NCBI GenBank assembly: GCA_963793005.1
Contig: CAWBYP010000002.1
Location: 2,232,001-2,296,000, forward strand
Source of the DNA: RPQJ01 sp963793005
GTDB lineage: Bacteria > Pseudomonadota > Gammaproteobacteria > Steroidobacterales > Steroidobacteraceae
DNA length: 64,000 nucleotides
Reading direction: 5' to 3'
Part shown: piece by piece, positions 34,778 to 42,731 of the stretch
Position numbering within the stretch: the first letter of the stretch is position 1
How the letters are laid out: every line of letters starts with the position of its first letter
Translations under genes and position numbers: made by a program
Notes under the pieces: generated by a model
What the model was told of the DNA's origin: nothing
The model's input: only the letters and a program-made list of their open reading frames with translations
The model's database searches: none

Positions 34778-35596
34778 ATGAAGATCCGTACCGCTTCTGC
34801 CTGTGCCCTGGCCGTCGCCGCGGCGCTTGCGGCCCTCGCGCCCGCGGCTTTGCGTGCGGAAACGCCGGACGAGTGGCAGTTCAACGCCACGATCTACGGC
34901 TGGCTGCCCAGCATCAACATGGACCTGTCGTACCCGGTCAACGGCGGCGGCTCGAGCGCCGACGTCACGGGCAGTGACATCCTCGACGCGCTGAACTTCA
35001 CGTTCATGGGCGCCTTCGGTGCACAGAAGGGCAAGTGGGGCCTTTGGACCGACGTGATCTATCTGGACCTCAGTTCGTCCACCAAGCAGACAAAATACAT
35101 CTCGATCGGGGACCAGGACCTGGCGGCAGCCACTGGCAAGGCCGATCTCACGATCACCGGCTGGCTCTGGACGACGGTTGGAACCTATCGAGTGGTGGAC
35201 CACCCGAACTACCAGATGGACGTGCTTGCGGGCGCGCGCATGCTGGACCTGAGCACGGACCTGAAGTGGAAGCTGAGCGGCGATCTCGGCGACCCGCCGT
35301 TGATCGACGCCTCGGGCAAGGCCAACGCCTCGCAGACCAACTGGGACGGTATCGTCGGCATCAGGGGCCGGGCCGAGTTCGGCGACGACCACAAGTGGTT
35401 CATGCCGTACTACTTCGATATCGGCACCGGCGACAGCGACCTGACCTGGCAGGCGATCGCCGGCATCGGCTACTCGTTCGGATGGGGCGATGTGCTCGGC
35501 GTCTGGCGCTACCTCGACTACAACCTGTCGAACAGTTCCCCGATCCAGAACACGGATTTCAGCGGACCCGCGCTCGGCGTGACCTTCCACTTCTGA
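34778..35596 (+). CDS. Predicted outer-membrane beta-barrel protein
   Basis: 272 residues with a signal peptide (SACALAVAAALAALAPAALR) and a mature part that begins ETPDEWQFNATIYGWLPSIN. Alternating beta strands and a terminal strand ending SGPALGVTFHF, with a C-terminal Phe, are the outer-membrane assembly signal. The DEWQF/TIYGWLPS start and GADVLAGARMLDL-type strand resemble a family of uncharacterised barrel proteins. GGAG precedes the ATG at 34778 by 7 bases. Function unknown. It lies 123 bp upstream of the radical-SAM maturase in the same direction. Confidence 0.75.
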   Translation: MKIRTASACALAVAAALAALAPAALRAETPDEWQFNATIYGWLPSINMDLSYPVNGGGSSADVTGSDILDALNFTFMGAFGAQKGKWGLWTDVIYLDLSSSTKQTKYISIGDQDLAAATGKADLTITGWLWTTVGTYRVVDHPNYQMDVLAGARMLDLSTDLKWKLSGDLGDPPLIDASGKANASQTNWDGIVGIRGRAEFGDDHKWFMPYYFDIGTGDSDLTWQAIAGIGYSFGWGDVLGVWRYLDYNLSNSSPIQNTDFSGPALGVTFHF

Positions 35597-35719
35597 CGAG
35601 GCACAGGCCGGGCCGCCGATCGCTATCGACGGCTCGGCTGCCGCCCCAGTGGGGGCAGTATTTCGACCAGCACCACAATAGACCGCTACAGCGCACCCCA
35701 ATGGCTGGGTGAGCGTGCG

Positions 35720-36925
35720 GTGCGCCGTTTCCACGTGATGGCCAAGCCGGCCGGCTCGGCCTGCAACCTCGACTGCAGCTACTGCTTCTACCTGTCCAAG
35801 CAGGACCTGCCCGGCGGGCCCGGCGGCGGGCACATGCACGACGATGTGCTTGAGCGTTTCGTCGCGGATTACATCGCGAGCGTGACGGCCGAGGAGGTCG
35901 TTTTTTCCTGGCAGGGCGGCGAGCCGACGCTGATGGGCCTCGAGTTTTTCGACAAGGTCGTGGCGCTGCAGAAAAAGTACGCGAAGCCCGGCCAGCGCAT
36001 CGAGAACGACCTGCAGACCAACGGCACGCTGCTCGACGAGGACTGGGCGCGATTCCTCAAGGAGCACTCGTTCCTGGTTGGCTTGAGCATCGACGGTCCG
36101 AAGGACATCCACGACCACTACCGGATCACCAAGAAGGGCGAACCGACCTTCGACCGGGTCTGCGACGCTGCGGCGATCCTGCGGCGCCACGGTGTGCGCT
36201 ACAACACGCTCACCTGCGTCAGCCGCTACAACGCATCTCGGCCGCTGGACGTCTACCGCTTCCTGCGCCGCGAGCTCGACTCGACCTACCTGCAGTTCAT
36301 CCCGATCGTCGAGCCGCGGGAGTTCGAGGGCACCGCGCCGCAACGCTGGGACCTCGAACGCATGGTGGCCCTCGGCGACCCACGAACGAGTCCCGATCAC
36401 CCGGAGTCGGTGGTTACACCGTGGACGGTGGACGCCGAGGAGTACGGCTACTTCCTGTCGAAGGTCTGGGACGAGTGGCTGGCACGTGACTATGGCAAGG
36501 TGCTGGTGAATTTCTGCGAGACGCTGGTCGCGCAGCACTTAGGCCTGCCGTCGCAGATCTGCGTACACGGCGAGATCTGCGGCAAGGGCGTGGCGCTGGA
36601 GCACGACGGCAGCGCCTATGCCTGCGACCACTACGTCTATCCCGAGTATCGGCTCGGCAACGTCCGTGAGCGTTCGCTGGGCGACATGGTTTTCTCGCCG
36701 GAGCAGGTGCGCTTCGGCTACGCCAAGTCGGAGAGCCTGCCCGCGTACTGCCGGCAGTGCCAGTTCCTGTCGGACTGCTGGGGTGAGTGTCCGAAGAACC
36801 GGTTCCTGAAGACACCGGATGGTGAGCCGGGCCTGAACTATCTCTGTGCTGGCCTGAAGCGCTTTTTCGCGCACGCGACGCCGGTGGCTACCAAGCTGGC
36901 CCGCAAGCTGAACAAGCTCGGCTAA
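35720..36925 (+). CDS. Anaerobic sulfatase-maturating radical-SAM enzyme
   Basis: 401 residues. The SAM-radical cluster CNLDCSYCF (CxxxCxxC, near residue 14) and the SPASM-type C-terminal cysteines CVHGEICGKG, CDHYVYPEYR and CRQCQFLSDCWGECPKNRF (residues about 278-360) place it with anSME enzymes, which convert a Cys or Ser of a sulfatase to formylglycine. FSWQGGEPTLMG and NGTLLDEDW also match. It starts at GTG 35720. The arylsulfatase at 37643-40153, with a Cys-type motif, is its probable substrate. The 3' end overlaps the convergent methyltransferase by 4 bp. Confidence 0.9.
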   Translation: MRRFHVMAKPAGSACNLDCSYCFYLSKQDLPGGPGGGHMHDDVLERFVADYIASVTAEEVVFSWQGGEPTLMGLEFFDKVVALQKKYAKPGQRIENDLQTNGTLLDEDWARFLKEHSFLVGLSIDGPKDIHDHYRITKKGEPTFDRVCDAAAILRRHGVRYNTLTCVSRYNASRPLDVYRFLRRELDSTYLQFIPIVEPREFEGTAPQRWDLERMVALGDPRTSPDHPESVVTPWTVDAEEYGYFLSKVWDEWLARDYGKVLVNFCETLVAQHLGLPSQICVHGEICGKGVALEHDGSAYACDHYVYPEYRLGNVRERSLGDMVFSPEQVRFGYAKSESLPAYCRQCQFLSDCWGECPKNRFLKTPDGEPGLNYLCAGLKRFFAHATPVATKLARKLNKLG

Positions 36926-37521
36926 GCGAGCCGTCGCGCGACGACCTGCACCACCGAGCTGGGACCGTCGTGCCCCGGCCCCTCGTGGATCACGCGCTCG
37001 CGTTCCCCGGCGTGCACGAACTCGAGTCCCGCGAGTTCCTCGCGCAGGGCTGCCAGCGTGGGCAGCAGGTCGAGGTCCTTCGGGCCACCGGTTCCATGTG
37101 CCAGCTGTGCGGGTGTGTATGCCTCGAGCAGGAACACGCCACCTGTCTTCAGCCCGGCAACGACCTGCCGATGAACCACGGCGCGCAGCGCGCTGGGCAG
37201 GTGGCACCAGATCGACACGATGCCGTCCCAGCGCCCGGGTTCGATCTGGTAGACAGCGAGGTCGGCCACCAGCGTATCGAGGTGTACGCCCCTTGCCTTG
37301 GCCAGCTGCACGGCCTTGCGAAGCCCGACCGGGGACTGGTCCACCGCAAGCGGACGAAATCCCTGCTGCGCGAGAAAGACCGCGTTGCGTCCCTCGCCTT
37401 CGGCAAGACACAGCACGTCGCCGCCACTGCGGATTTCCGCACAGTGCCCGCGCAGGAAGTCGTTCGGCTCGGTGCCGTAGAAGTAGTCCGGCGTGCCGTA
37501 TCTATCGTCCCAGGAAATCAT
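36922..37521 (-). CDS. Class I SAM-dependent methyltransferase
   Basis: 199 residues. WDDRYGTPDYFYGTEPNDFL is the N-terminal segment typical of TehB/TPMT-like methyltransferases, followed by DVLCLAEGEGRNAVFLAQQG (SAM-binding) and VSIWCHLPSALRAVVHRQVV. The substrate is unknown; thiol or metal/oxyanion methylation is typical of relatives. GAGGAG lies before the ATG at 37521. It lies 121 bp downstream of the arylsulfatase on the same strand, separated by a terminator-like hairpin, so it may be transcribed separately. Confidence 0.85.
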   Translation of the reverse strand: MISWDDRYGTPDYFYGTEPNDFLRGHCAEIRSGGDVLCLAEGEGRNAVFLAQQGFRPLAVDQSPVGLRKAVQLAKARGVHLDTLVADLAVYQIEPGRWDGIVSIWCHLPSALRAVVHRQVVAGLKTGGVFLLEAYTPAQLAHGTGGPKDLDLLPTLAALREELAGLEFVHAGERERVIHEGPGHDGPSSVVQVVARRLA

Positions 37522-37570
37522 CGGGTTTTTCTCCTCGCGGCCTTCCGCCCAAGCTACGCCGCCTGGACTG

Positions 37571-37600
37571 CAAAAGGAAAGGGGCGGCAATGCCGCCCCT
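37571..37600 (-). terminator. Intrinsic terminator of the arylsulfatase gene
   Basis: Reading the minus strand, AGGGGCGG pairs with CCGCCCCT around a short loop (37580-37600), followed by a pyrimidine-rich CTTTCCTTTTG stretch (37580-37570). It lies 43 bp after the sulfatase stop. The tract is not pure T, so strength is moderate. Confidence 0.65.
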
Positions 37601-37642
37601 CTCGAGTCTTCTCCGCAGGCGCACGGACCCACGGAGCAGCGA

Positions 37643-40153
37643 CTACTCGCTCATCTTGTTCTCGCGCTGCGCAGCCTCGAGTTTCTTGATGTCTTCCGGG
37701 GACAACTGCGGTCGATCGACCTTGATCGTCAGCTTGTCGAGCTTCGCGGTCAGCGCGAACGGCGGCAGGTAATCGGCATCGTTCACGCCGGTCAGCGTGT
37801 CGGAGCCGATGTCGAAGCTCTCGTCCCACTGCAGGATCATCGGCAGCGTGTGTTCCATCGCGATGGTCTGCACTGCCTTGCCGTCCACCATCAGCGTGCC
37901 GGTTCCAGGCCGACCGAGTCCGCTCATGTTGTTGAAGGCGAGGGTGCCGGCTCCCAGGCCGTCGTACTTGAAGTCGAACGCGATCGTGTGCTTGCCGGGG
38001 GCCAGTGCCTCAGGGCCTTCCCACTTGATCCGCTTCAGGTCGACCAGGTTCCACAGGAACACCGGCTTGCCCTTCAGTACGTAGAAGCCATAACCGCCGA
38101 AACGTCCGCCCGAGGTCAGGATCATGCCTTCGGCGCCGCCCTGCGGAACGTCGATGTCGGCGGTGATGGTGTAGGAGGCGTTCAGCAGCGCCGGCGAGTC
38201 GCCCTGCGGCAGCCCGACCATCGGCCGCGTATAGACGAACTCGGTGCGCCCGGCCGTGATGTTCGGGCGCGGCGCGACGATGCGCCCCGCCACCGAGGCA
38301 TCCATCGGGAACACCTGGTACTTCTTCGCCTCGGCGACGAACTGCTCCCGCATCTGCTTGACCTTGTCCGGGTACTTCGCGGCGATGTCCTCGGCCTGGT
38401 TCCAGCTCTTGTGCAGGTCGTAGAGCTGGAATACCTGGTTGTTCAGCGGGTCGGGGTTCGCCGCGCCGAAAGCCTGCCAGGGCGCGCGATTGACCTTGGT
38501 GCTCAACAGCCAGCCATCGTCGTACAGCGCCCACTGGCCCATCATCTCGAAGTACTGCGTCTTGTGGCGCGATGGCACCTTGGCGTTCGCGGCATCGAAC
38601 GTGTAGGCAAAGCTGGTGCCCTCGATCGGCGCCTGCAGGATGCCGTCCACCATCTCCGGCGCGCTGATGCCGGCGGATTCCAGAATCGTCGGCACGACGT
38701 CGATCACGTGGATGAACTGCTCACGCAGCGCGCCCTTGTCCTTGATGCGCGCCGGCCACGACACGACCATGTTCTGGTTGATGCCGCCGAGCCTCGAGGC
38801 GTTCTGCTTGAACCAGTCGAATGGCGTATCGAAGGCCCACGACCATCCGGCCGACATGTGGTTGTAGGTCTGCTCGGTGCCCCAGACGTCGTAGAACTTC
38901 ATCTGCACGTCGACCGGGATTTCGTTCAGGCCATTGAAGAACGCGACCTCGTTCGGCGTGCCCAGCGGGCCGCCCTCGGCGCTGGTGCCGTTGTCGCCGT
39001 TGATGTAGATGACCAGCGTGTTGTCGAGCTTGCCCAGGTCGTCGAAGGCCTGGATTACGCGACCGATTTCGTAGTCGCTGTATGCGGCGTAGGCGGCGAA
39101 GACTTCGACCTGCTTGATGAACAGCTTCTTCGCCTCCGGCGTGAGCTCGTCCCAGGGCTTGAGGACGTCATTCGGCCAGGGCGTCAGCTTCAAATCCCTG
39201 GGGATCACGCCCAGCCGCTTCTGGTTTTCGAAGATGCGCTCGCGCAATTTCTCGTAGCCGTCGTCGAACAAGTGCATCGCATGGATCTTGTCCACCCACT
39301 CCTTGGTCGGATGGTGCGGCGCGTGCGTGGCGCCGGGCGCGTACTTGATGAAAATCGGCTTGGACGGCTGGGTCTGGTGGATGCGCGTCATGTAGTCGAT
39401 GGCGTCGTCGGCCATGCCGGTGATCAGGTTCCAGCCTGGCTTGCCCTGGAACGGATAGATCTGCGTCGTGTTACGGAACAGGTTCGGCTGCCACTGGTTC
39501 GCGTCGCCACCGACGAAGCCGTAGAAGTATTCGAAGCCCATGCCGGTCGGCCACTGGTCGAACGGCCCGATCTGGCTGGCCGCAAAGGCCGGCACGTTGT
39601 GGTCCTTGCCGAACCATGCCGTCGAATAGCCGTTGTCGACCAGGATGCGACCGATCGTCGCCTTGTCCTTGCCGATGATGCTGTTGTAGCCCGGGAAGCC
39701 GGTCGACTGCTCGGAGATCACGCCGAAGCCTGCCGAGTGGTGGTTGCGACCGGTAATGAGCGCGGCGCGCGTCGGCGAGCACAGCGCCGTGGAAAACACG
39801 CGGTTGTAGCGCAGCCCCTCTTTCGCGATGCGGTCCATCGTCGGTGTCGGGATCACGCCGCCGAAGGTGCTCGGCACGCCGAAGCCGGCGTCGTCGGTGA
39901 TGATCAGCAGCACGTTTGGTGCGCCCTGCGGGGGCACGATGCGCGGCGCCCACCAGGCCTTGGACTGCAGTGCGTCGTCCTTGATGACGCCCAGGAACTC
40001 CGGATCCGGCGCGGGCAGCTGCCGGCCAGTGATGGTGGTGGTCGCGCTGGGGGAGCCCAGCGTGCCGGTGACCTGCTGCGCGAGCACCGCGGCCGGAATG
40101 CCGCCGGCGACGGCCGACGCGGCAATGAGCAGAGAAGTCCTGAGTCGGGACAT
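37643..40153 (-). CDS. Secreted arylsulfatase (Cys-type)
   Basis: 836 residues with a signal peptide (RTSLLIAASAVAGGIPAAVLAQ). The sulfatase domain has NVLLIITDDAGFGVPSTFGG (metal site), the formylglycine motif LCSPTRAALITGR with Cys near residue 124, HHSAGFGVISEQSTG, and YINGDNGTSAEGGPL. A C-terminal region of about 250 residues (IVAPRPNITAGRTEFVYTRP, then beta-rich repeats) is typical of large bacterial arylsulfatases. It hydrolyses sulfate esters in the periplasm or outside the cell. The C-S-P-T-R motif needs conversion to formylglycine, for which the maturase gene lies next door. ATG 40153 is followed directly by the signal peptide. Confidence 0.92.
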   Translation of the reverse strand: MSRLRTSLLIAASAVAGGIPAAVLAQQVTGTLGSPSATTTITGRQLPAPDPEFLGVIKDDALQSKAWWAPRIVPPQGAPNVLLIITDDAGFGVPSTFGGVIPTPTMDRIAKEGLRYNRVFSTALCSPTRAALITGRNHHSAGFGVISEQSTGFPGYNSIIGKDKATIGRILVDNGYSTAWFGKDHNVPAFAASQIGPFDQWPTGMGFEYFYGFVGGDANQWQPNLFRNTTQIYPFQGKPGWNLITGMADDAIDYMTRIHQTQPSKPIFIKYAPGATHAPHHPTKEWVDKIHAMHLFDDGYEKLRERIFENQKRLGVIPRDLKLTPWPNDVLKPWDELTPEAKKLFIKQVEVFAAYAAYSDYEIGRVIQAFDDLGKLDNTLVIYINGDNGTSAEGGPLGTPNEVAFFNGLNEIPVDVQMKFYDVWGTEQTYNHMSAGWSWAFDTPFDWFKQNASRLGGINQNMVVSWPARIKDKGALREQFIHVIDVVPTILESAGISAPEMVDGILQAPIEGTSFAYTFDAANAKVPSRHKTQYFEMMGQWALYDDGWLLSTKVNRAPWQAFGAANPDPLNNQVFQLYDLHKSWNQAEDIAAKYPDKVKQMREQFVAEAKKYQVFPMDASVAGRIVAPRPNITAGRTEFVYTRPMVGLPQGDSPALLNASYTITADIDVPQGGAEGMILTSGGRFGGYGFYVLKGKPVFLWNLVDLKRIKWEGPEALAPGKHTIAFDFKYDGLGAGTLAFNNMSGLGRPGTGTLMVDGKAVQTIAMEHTLPMILQWDESFDIGSDTLTGVNDADYLPPFALTAKLDKLTIKVDRPQLSPEDIKKLEAAQRENKMSE

Positions 40154-40282
40154 GGTGTGACTCCAGAAATTGGCGAACAAACAGCGTCGCGGGGATCGCG
40201 AAAGGCCTACGCGATATCGTAACTTTGATATCAACGAGTTTTCTATGCAATTTGGGCCAGGCGCGGGGGGCTGGGCGCCGGG

Positions 40283-42181
40283 CTAGCTGCTCGATAGTTG
40301 CGGTGACGTTGCGCGCCCGCCGCGCAGCAGGAAGTAGCAGACGGCAAGCGCCACTACGAGTGCCACAGCCTCGCCCGTGAGGCCGCCGAGCCGCGGATCC
40401 ATGGCCTTGGGCGCGAGGCCGGCCGCGACCAGTCCGGCCACTGCCACGCCGGCGAGACCTTCACCGGCGACCAGGCCCGAGGCGGCCAGGATGCCCGGAT
40501 CGCTCATGCCGGCCGGGAGTGGGCCGCGATTGCGATCCACCAGCGCGCGAACGCAGCCGCCCACGTACAACGGGGCCATCGTGGCAAGCGGCAGGTAGAC
40601 GCCGATTGCGAACGCGAGCCCCGATACGCCGCAGAGCATTGCGCCGATCGACAAGCCGGCGCCAGTGAGGACCAGGTCCCAGGGCAGTGCACCGGACAGC
40701 ACGCCCTCGATGATGGTCTTCATCAGCATGGCCTGTGGGGCCGGAATTTCGCGCGAGCCGAACTCGTAAGCGTGGCCGAGCAGCATGACTGTAGCGGCCA
40801 CAGCCCAGCAGGCGAACGCGGCGCCGATCAACTGCCCGAGCTGCTGCCTTGCGGGTGTGGCGCCGACCAGCCAGCCAGTCTTCAGGTCCTGCGAGATGTC
40901 GCCTGCCTTGCTCGCGGCGATCGCGACGATGGTGCCGACCGTGAGCACGCCGGCGCGCGCGCCAGAATCCACCCACCCGGCCGCGGCGAACACCGACGCC
41001 GTGCCGAGCAGCGTCACCAGCGTGATGCCCGAGGTCGGCTGCGACGACACGCCGACGATGCCAACGATACGCGCCGCTACGGTGACGAACAGCACGCCGA
41101 AGAAACCGACACCCGCTGCAAGTACGGCGCGCTGGATCGTGCTCATGTCGCCGCCGAACACGCCCGGTATCAGGCCCGCTGCCAGCACAACGACCGCAAT
41201 GCCGCCAAGCACGAACGAACCCGGCAGGTCGCGGTCCGTGCGGTCGCCAGTGCCATCGCTGCCACCCGGTGCGCCGCGCATGCCGTGAGCCACGGCCATG
41301 AATGCGCCCACCATCGTCGGCAGGCCGCGCAGGACGGTGAGGATGCCCGCGGTGGCGACTGCGCCGGCGCCGATGTAGCGTACATAGCGCGACCAGATCT
41401 GGCCGGCGTCCATGTCGGCAATCAGCAGCGTGGTCTCGGGGTAGAGCGGCGAAGTCATGGTCGCGCCGAGCCATGCGATCAGCGGAGTGATCACGATTGC
41501 GGAAATTACCGCACCGGCGACGCAGACGGCCGCCTGGCGGTAGCCGAGGATGTAGCCCACGCCCAGCAGCGCAGGCGCCACTTCGAGCGCGAGTTCCGCC
41601 TTCGGCAGAACCGGCAGCGCGGAGTGCAGCTCGCCGGGCATCAGGTAGACGAGCGAGATCAGCAGTTTGACCGCCGCGCCGAGTGCCATGCCGCGGAATA
41701 TCCAAGCACTGCCGCTGGCGGCTCCGGAAGACTGCGAGACCGTCGCTCGAAGTACCTCGGCACAGGCGGTTCCTTCAGGATACGGAAGTTCGCCGTCTGC
41801 CTTCACGATCAGCAGGCGGCGCAGCGGGATCATCGCCGACAGGCCCAGCAATCCGCCGAGGAATGCGAGTGCCACGACCTGCGTGTAGGGCGGGATCGCA
41901 CCCCACAGGAACAGGGCAGGGATAGTGAAGATCGTACCGGTCGCGAGCGAGGTCGAAGCTGACGCGACCGTCTGCGAGAGATTGGCCTCGAGGATCGTGC
42001 CCCTGGTGCGCAGCATGCGGAAGGCAGCCACGGTCATCACCGCGGCCGGGATCGATGCCGAGACGGTCATGCCTACGCGCAGTCCGAGGTAGGCATTGGC
42101 GGCGCCGAACACGATGCCAAGCACGATGCCGACGGCCACGGCTTTCAGCGTGAATTCGGCGACCGTGTCGTCCTGGTGCAT
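40283..42181 (-). CDS. OPT family oligopeptide transporter
   Basis: About 632 residues and about 15 membrane helices. GIVFGAANAYLGLRVGMTVSA in helix 1 and SIPAAVMTVAAFRML are the conserved N-terminus of bacterial OPT proteins, with YPEGTACAEVLRAT and ILGYRQAAVC-type helices further on, and SGLAFAIGVYLPLATMAPLY near the C-terminus. OPT members carry oligopeptides or metal chelates in symport with protons. The ATG at 42181 is chosen over a GTG at 42217; neither has a clear ribosome-binding site. Monocistronic. The cluster of hairpin repeats begins about 100 bp upstream of its start. Confidence 0.9.
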   Translation of the reverse strand: MHQDDTVAEFTLKAVAVGIVLGIVFGAANAYLGLRVGMTVSASIPAAVMTVAAFRMLRTRGTILEANLSQTVASASTSLATGTIFTIPALFLWGAIPPYTQVVALAFLGGLLGLSAMIPLRRLLIVKADGELPYPEGTACAEVLRATVSQSSGAASGSAWIFRGMALGAAVKLLISLVYLMPGELHSALPVLPKAELALEVAPALLGVGYILGYRQAAVCVAGAVISAIVITPLIAWLGATMTSPLYPETTLLIADMDAGQIWSRYVRYIGAGAVATAGILTVLRGLPTMVGAFMAVAHGMRGAPGGSDGTGDRTDRDLPGSFVLGGIAVVVLAAGLIPGVFGGDMSTIQRAVLAAGVGFFGVLFVTVAARIVGIVGVSSQPTSGITLVTLLGTASVFAAAGWVDSGARAGVLTVGTIVAIAASKAGDISQDLKTGWLVGATPARQQLGQLIGAAFACWAVAATVMLLGHAYEFGSREIPAPQAMLMKTIIEGVLSGALPWDLVLTGAGLSIGAMLCGVSGLAFAIGVYLPLATMAPLYVGGCVRALVDRNRGPLPAGMSDPGILAASGLVAGEGLAGVAVAGLVAAGLAPKAMDPRLGGLTGEAVALVVALAVCYFLLRGGRATSPQLSSS

Positions 42182-42283
42182 CGGCGCGATGATGGCCGAC
42201 CGGCCTGCACCACGCAACGCGCGGTCGCTGCCGAAATACTCGCCACGGACATCGTGACGCCTGGCCGGTTTGCCGTTCCCGAT

Positions 42284-42319
42284 CCTTCGAGCTAGCGAAA
42301 ACCGACGACGTGAAGAAGG
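42284..42319. repeat. Hairpin-family element A (degenerate copy)
   Basis: A short stem CCTTC (42284-42288)/GAAGG (42315-42319) encloses a loop containing GCTAGCGAAAACCGACGACG, recognisably related to the loop of element B (CTCGCGAAAAACCGACATC...). The pairing is much shorter than in B-E, so this is a decayed or partial copy. It lies about 100 bp upstream of the OPT transporter start codon, in the 550-bp gap before the PLD-like gene. Confidence 0.4.
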
Positions 42320-42331
42320 CCTGGCCCGCCA

Positions 42332-42385
42332 TTCCGGCTTCTCCGGACTCGCGAAAAACCGACATCTCGTCCGGAGAAGCCGGAA
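42332..42385. repeat. Hairpin-family element B
   Basis: A perfect 16-bp stem, TTCCGGCTTCTCCGGA (42332-42347) with its complement at 42370-42385, encloses a 22-base loop beginning CTCGCGAAAAACCGAC and ending ATCTCG. The loop is the reverse complement, apart from one substitution, of the loop of element E, so B lies in inverted orientation relative to C, D and E. Confidence 0.9.
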
Positions 42386-42481
42386 CGCCGAGCCGCCTGG
42401 TTGCAGTTGCCGGCGCGGCAGTCAAACTGATGCGTCACGCTCCGCGAGGCGGGTCACTGAGGCAACGTCAGGGACGGGCGT

Positions 42482-42533
42482 GCCGAGTCATCCAGGCGAG
42501 CATGTCGGTTGTCGTGAGCGTGGATGACTCGGC
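42482..42533. repeat. Hairpin-family element C
   Basis: A perfect 13-bp stem, GCCGAGTCATCCA (42482-42494) with TGGATGACTCGGC (42521-42533), around a 26-base loop containing CGAGCATGTCGG and GTCGTGAG. The stem sequence differs entirely from B, D and E, yet every pair is Watson-Crick. The loop is the same family as in D and E. Confidence 0.85.
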
Positions 42534-42585
42534 CGGGCCGTGCCGTTACAGCCGGCGCTGGGGCGACAACACCGGGCCAGCGTCA

Positions 42586-42633
42586 CGTTCCATCCGGACG
42601 AGATATCGGTCTAACGCGAGTCCGGATGGAACG
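42586..42633. repeat. Hairpin-family element D
   Basis: A perfect 13-bp stem, CGTTCCATCCGGA (42586-42598) with TCCGGATGGAACG (42621-42633), around a 22-base loop CGAGATATCGG ... CTAACGCGAG. It lies 100 bp before the PLD-like gene start. The six stem bases next to the loop (TCCGGA) are shared with B and E; the outer half is different but perfectly paired. Confidence 0.9.
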
Positions 42634-42731
42634 GGGCGATGGCCCGATGCCACGGATCGCTCGGCGTCGGAATGCCACGATGCGCGGGCCACAGCGACCT
42701 GCGCAGACTACGGACCGGGGTGGTGCATCCG

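Noticed and set aside
37493..40222. A 909-codon open frame antisense to the arylsulfatase
   Set aside because: It is explained by codon bias of the sulfatase, which has full family motifs; the antisense product shows none.
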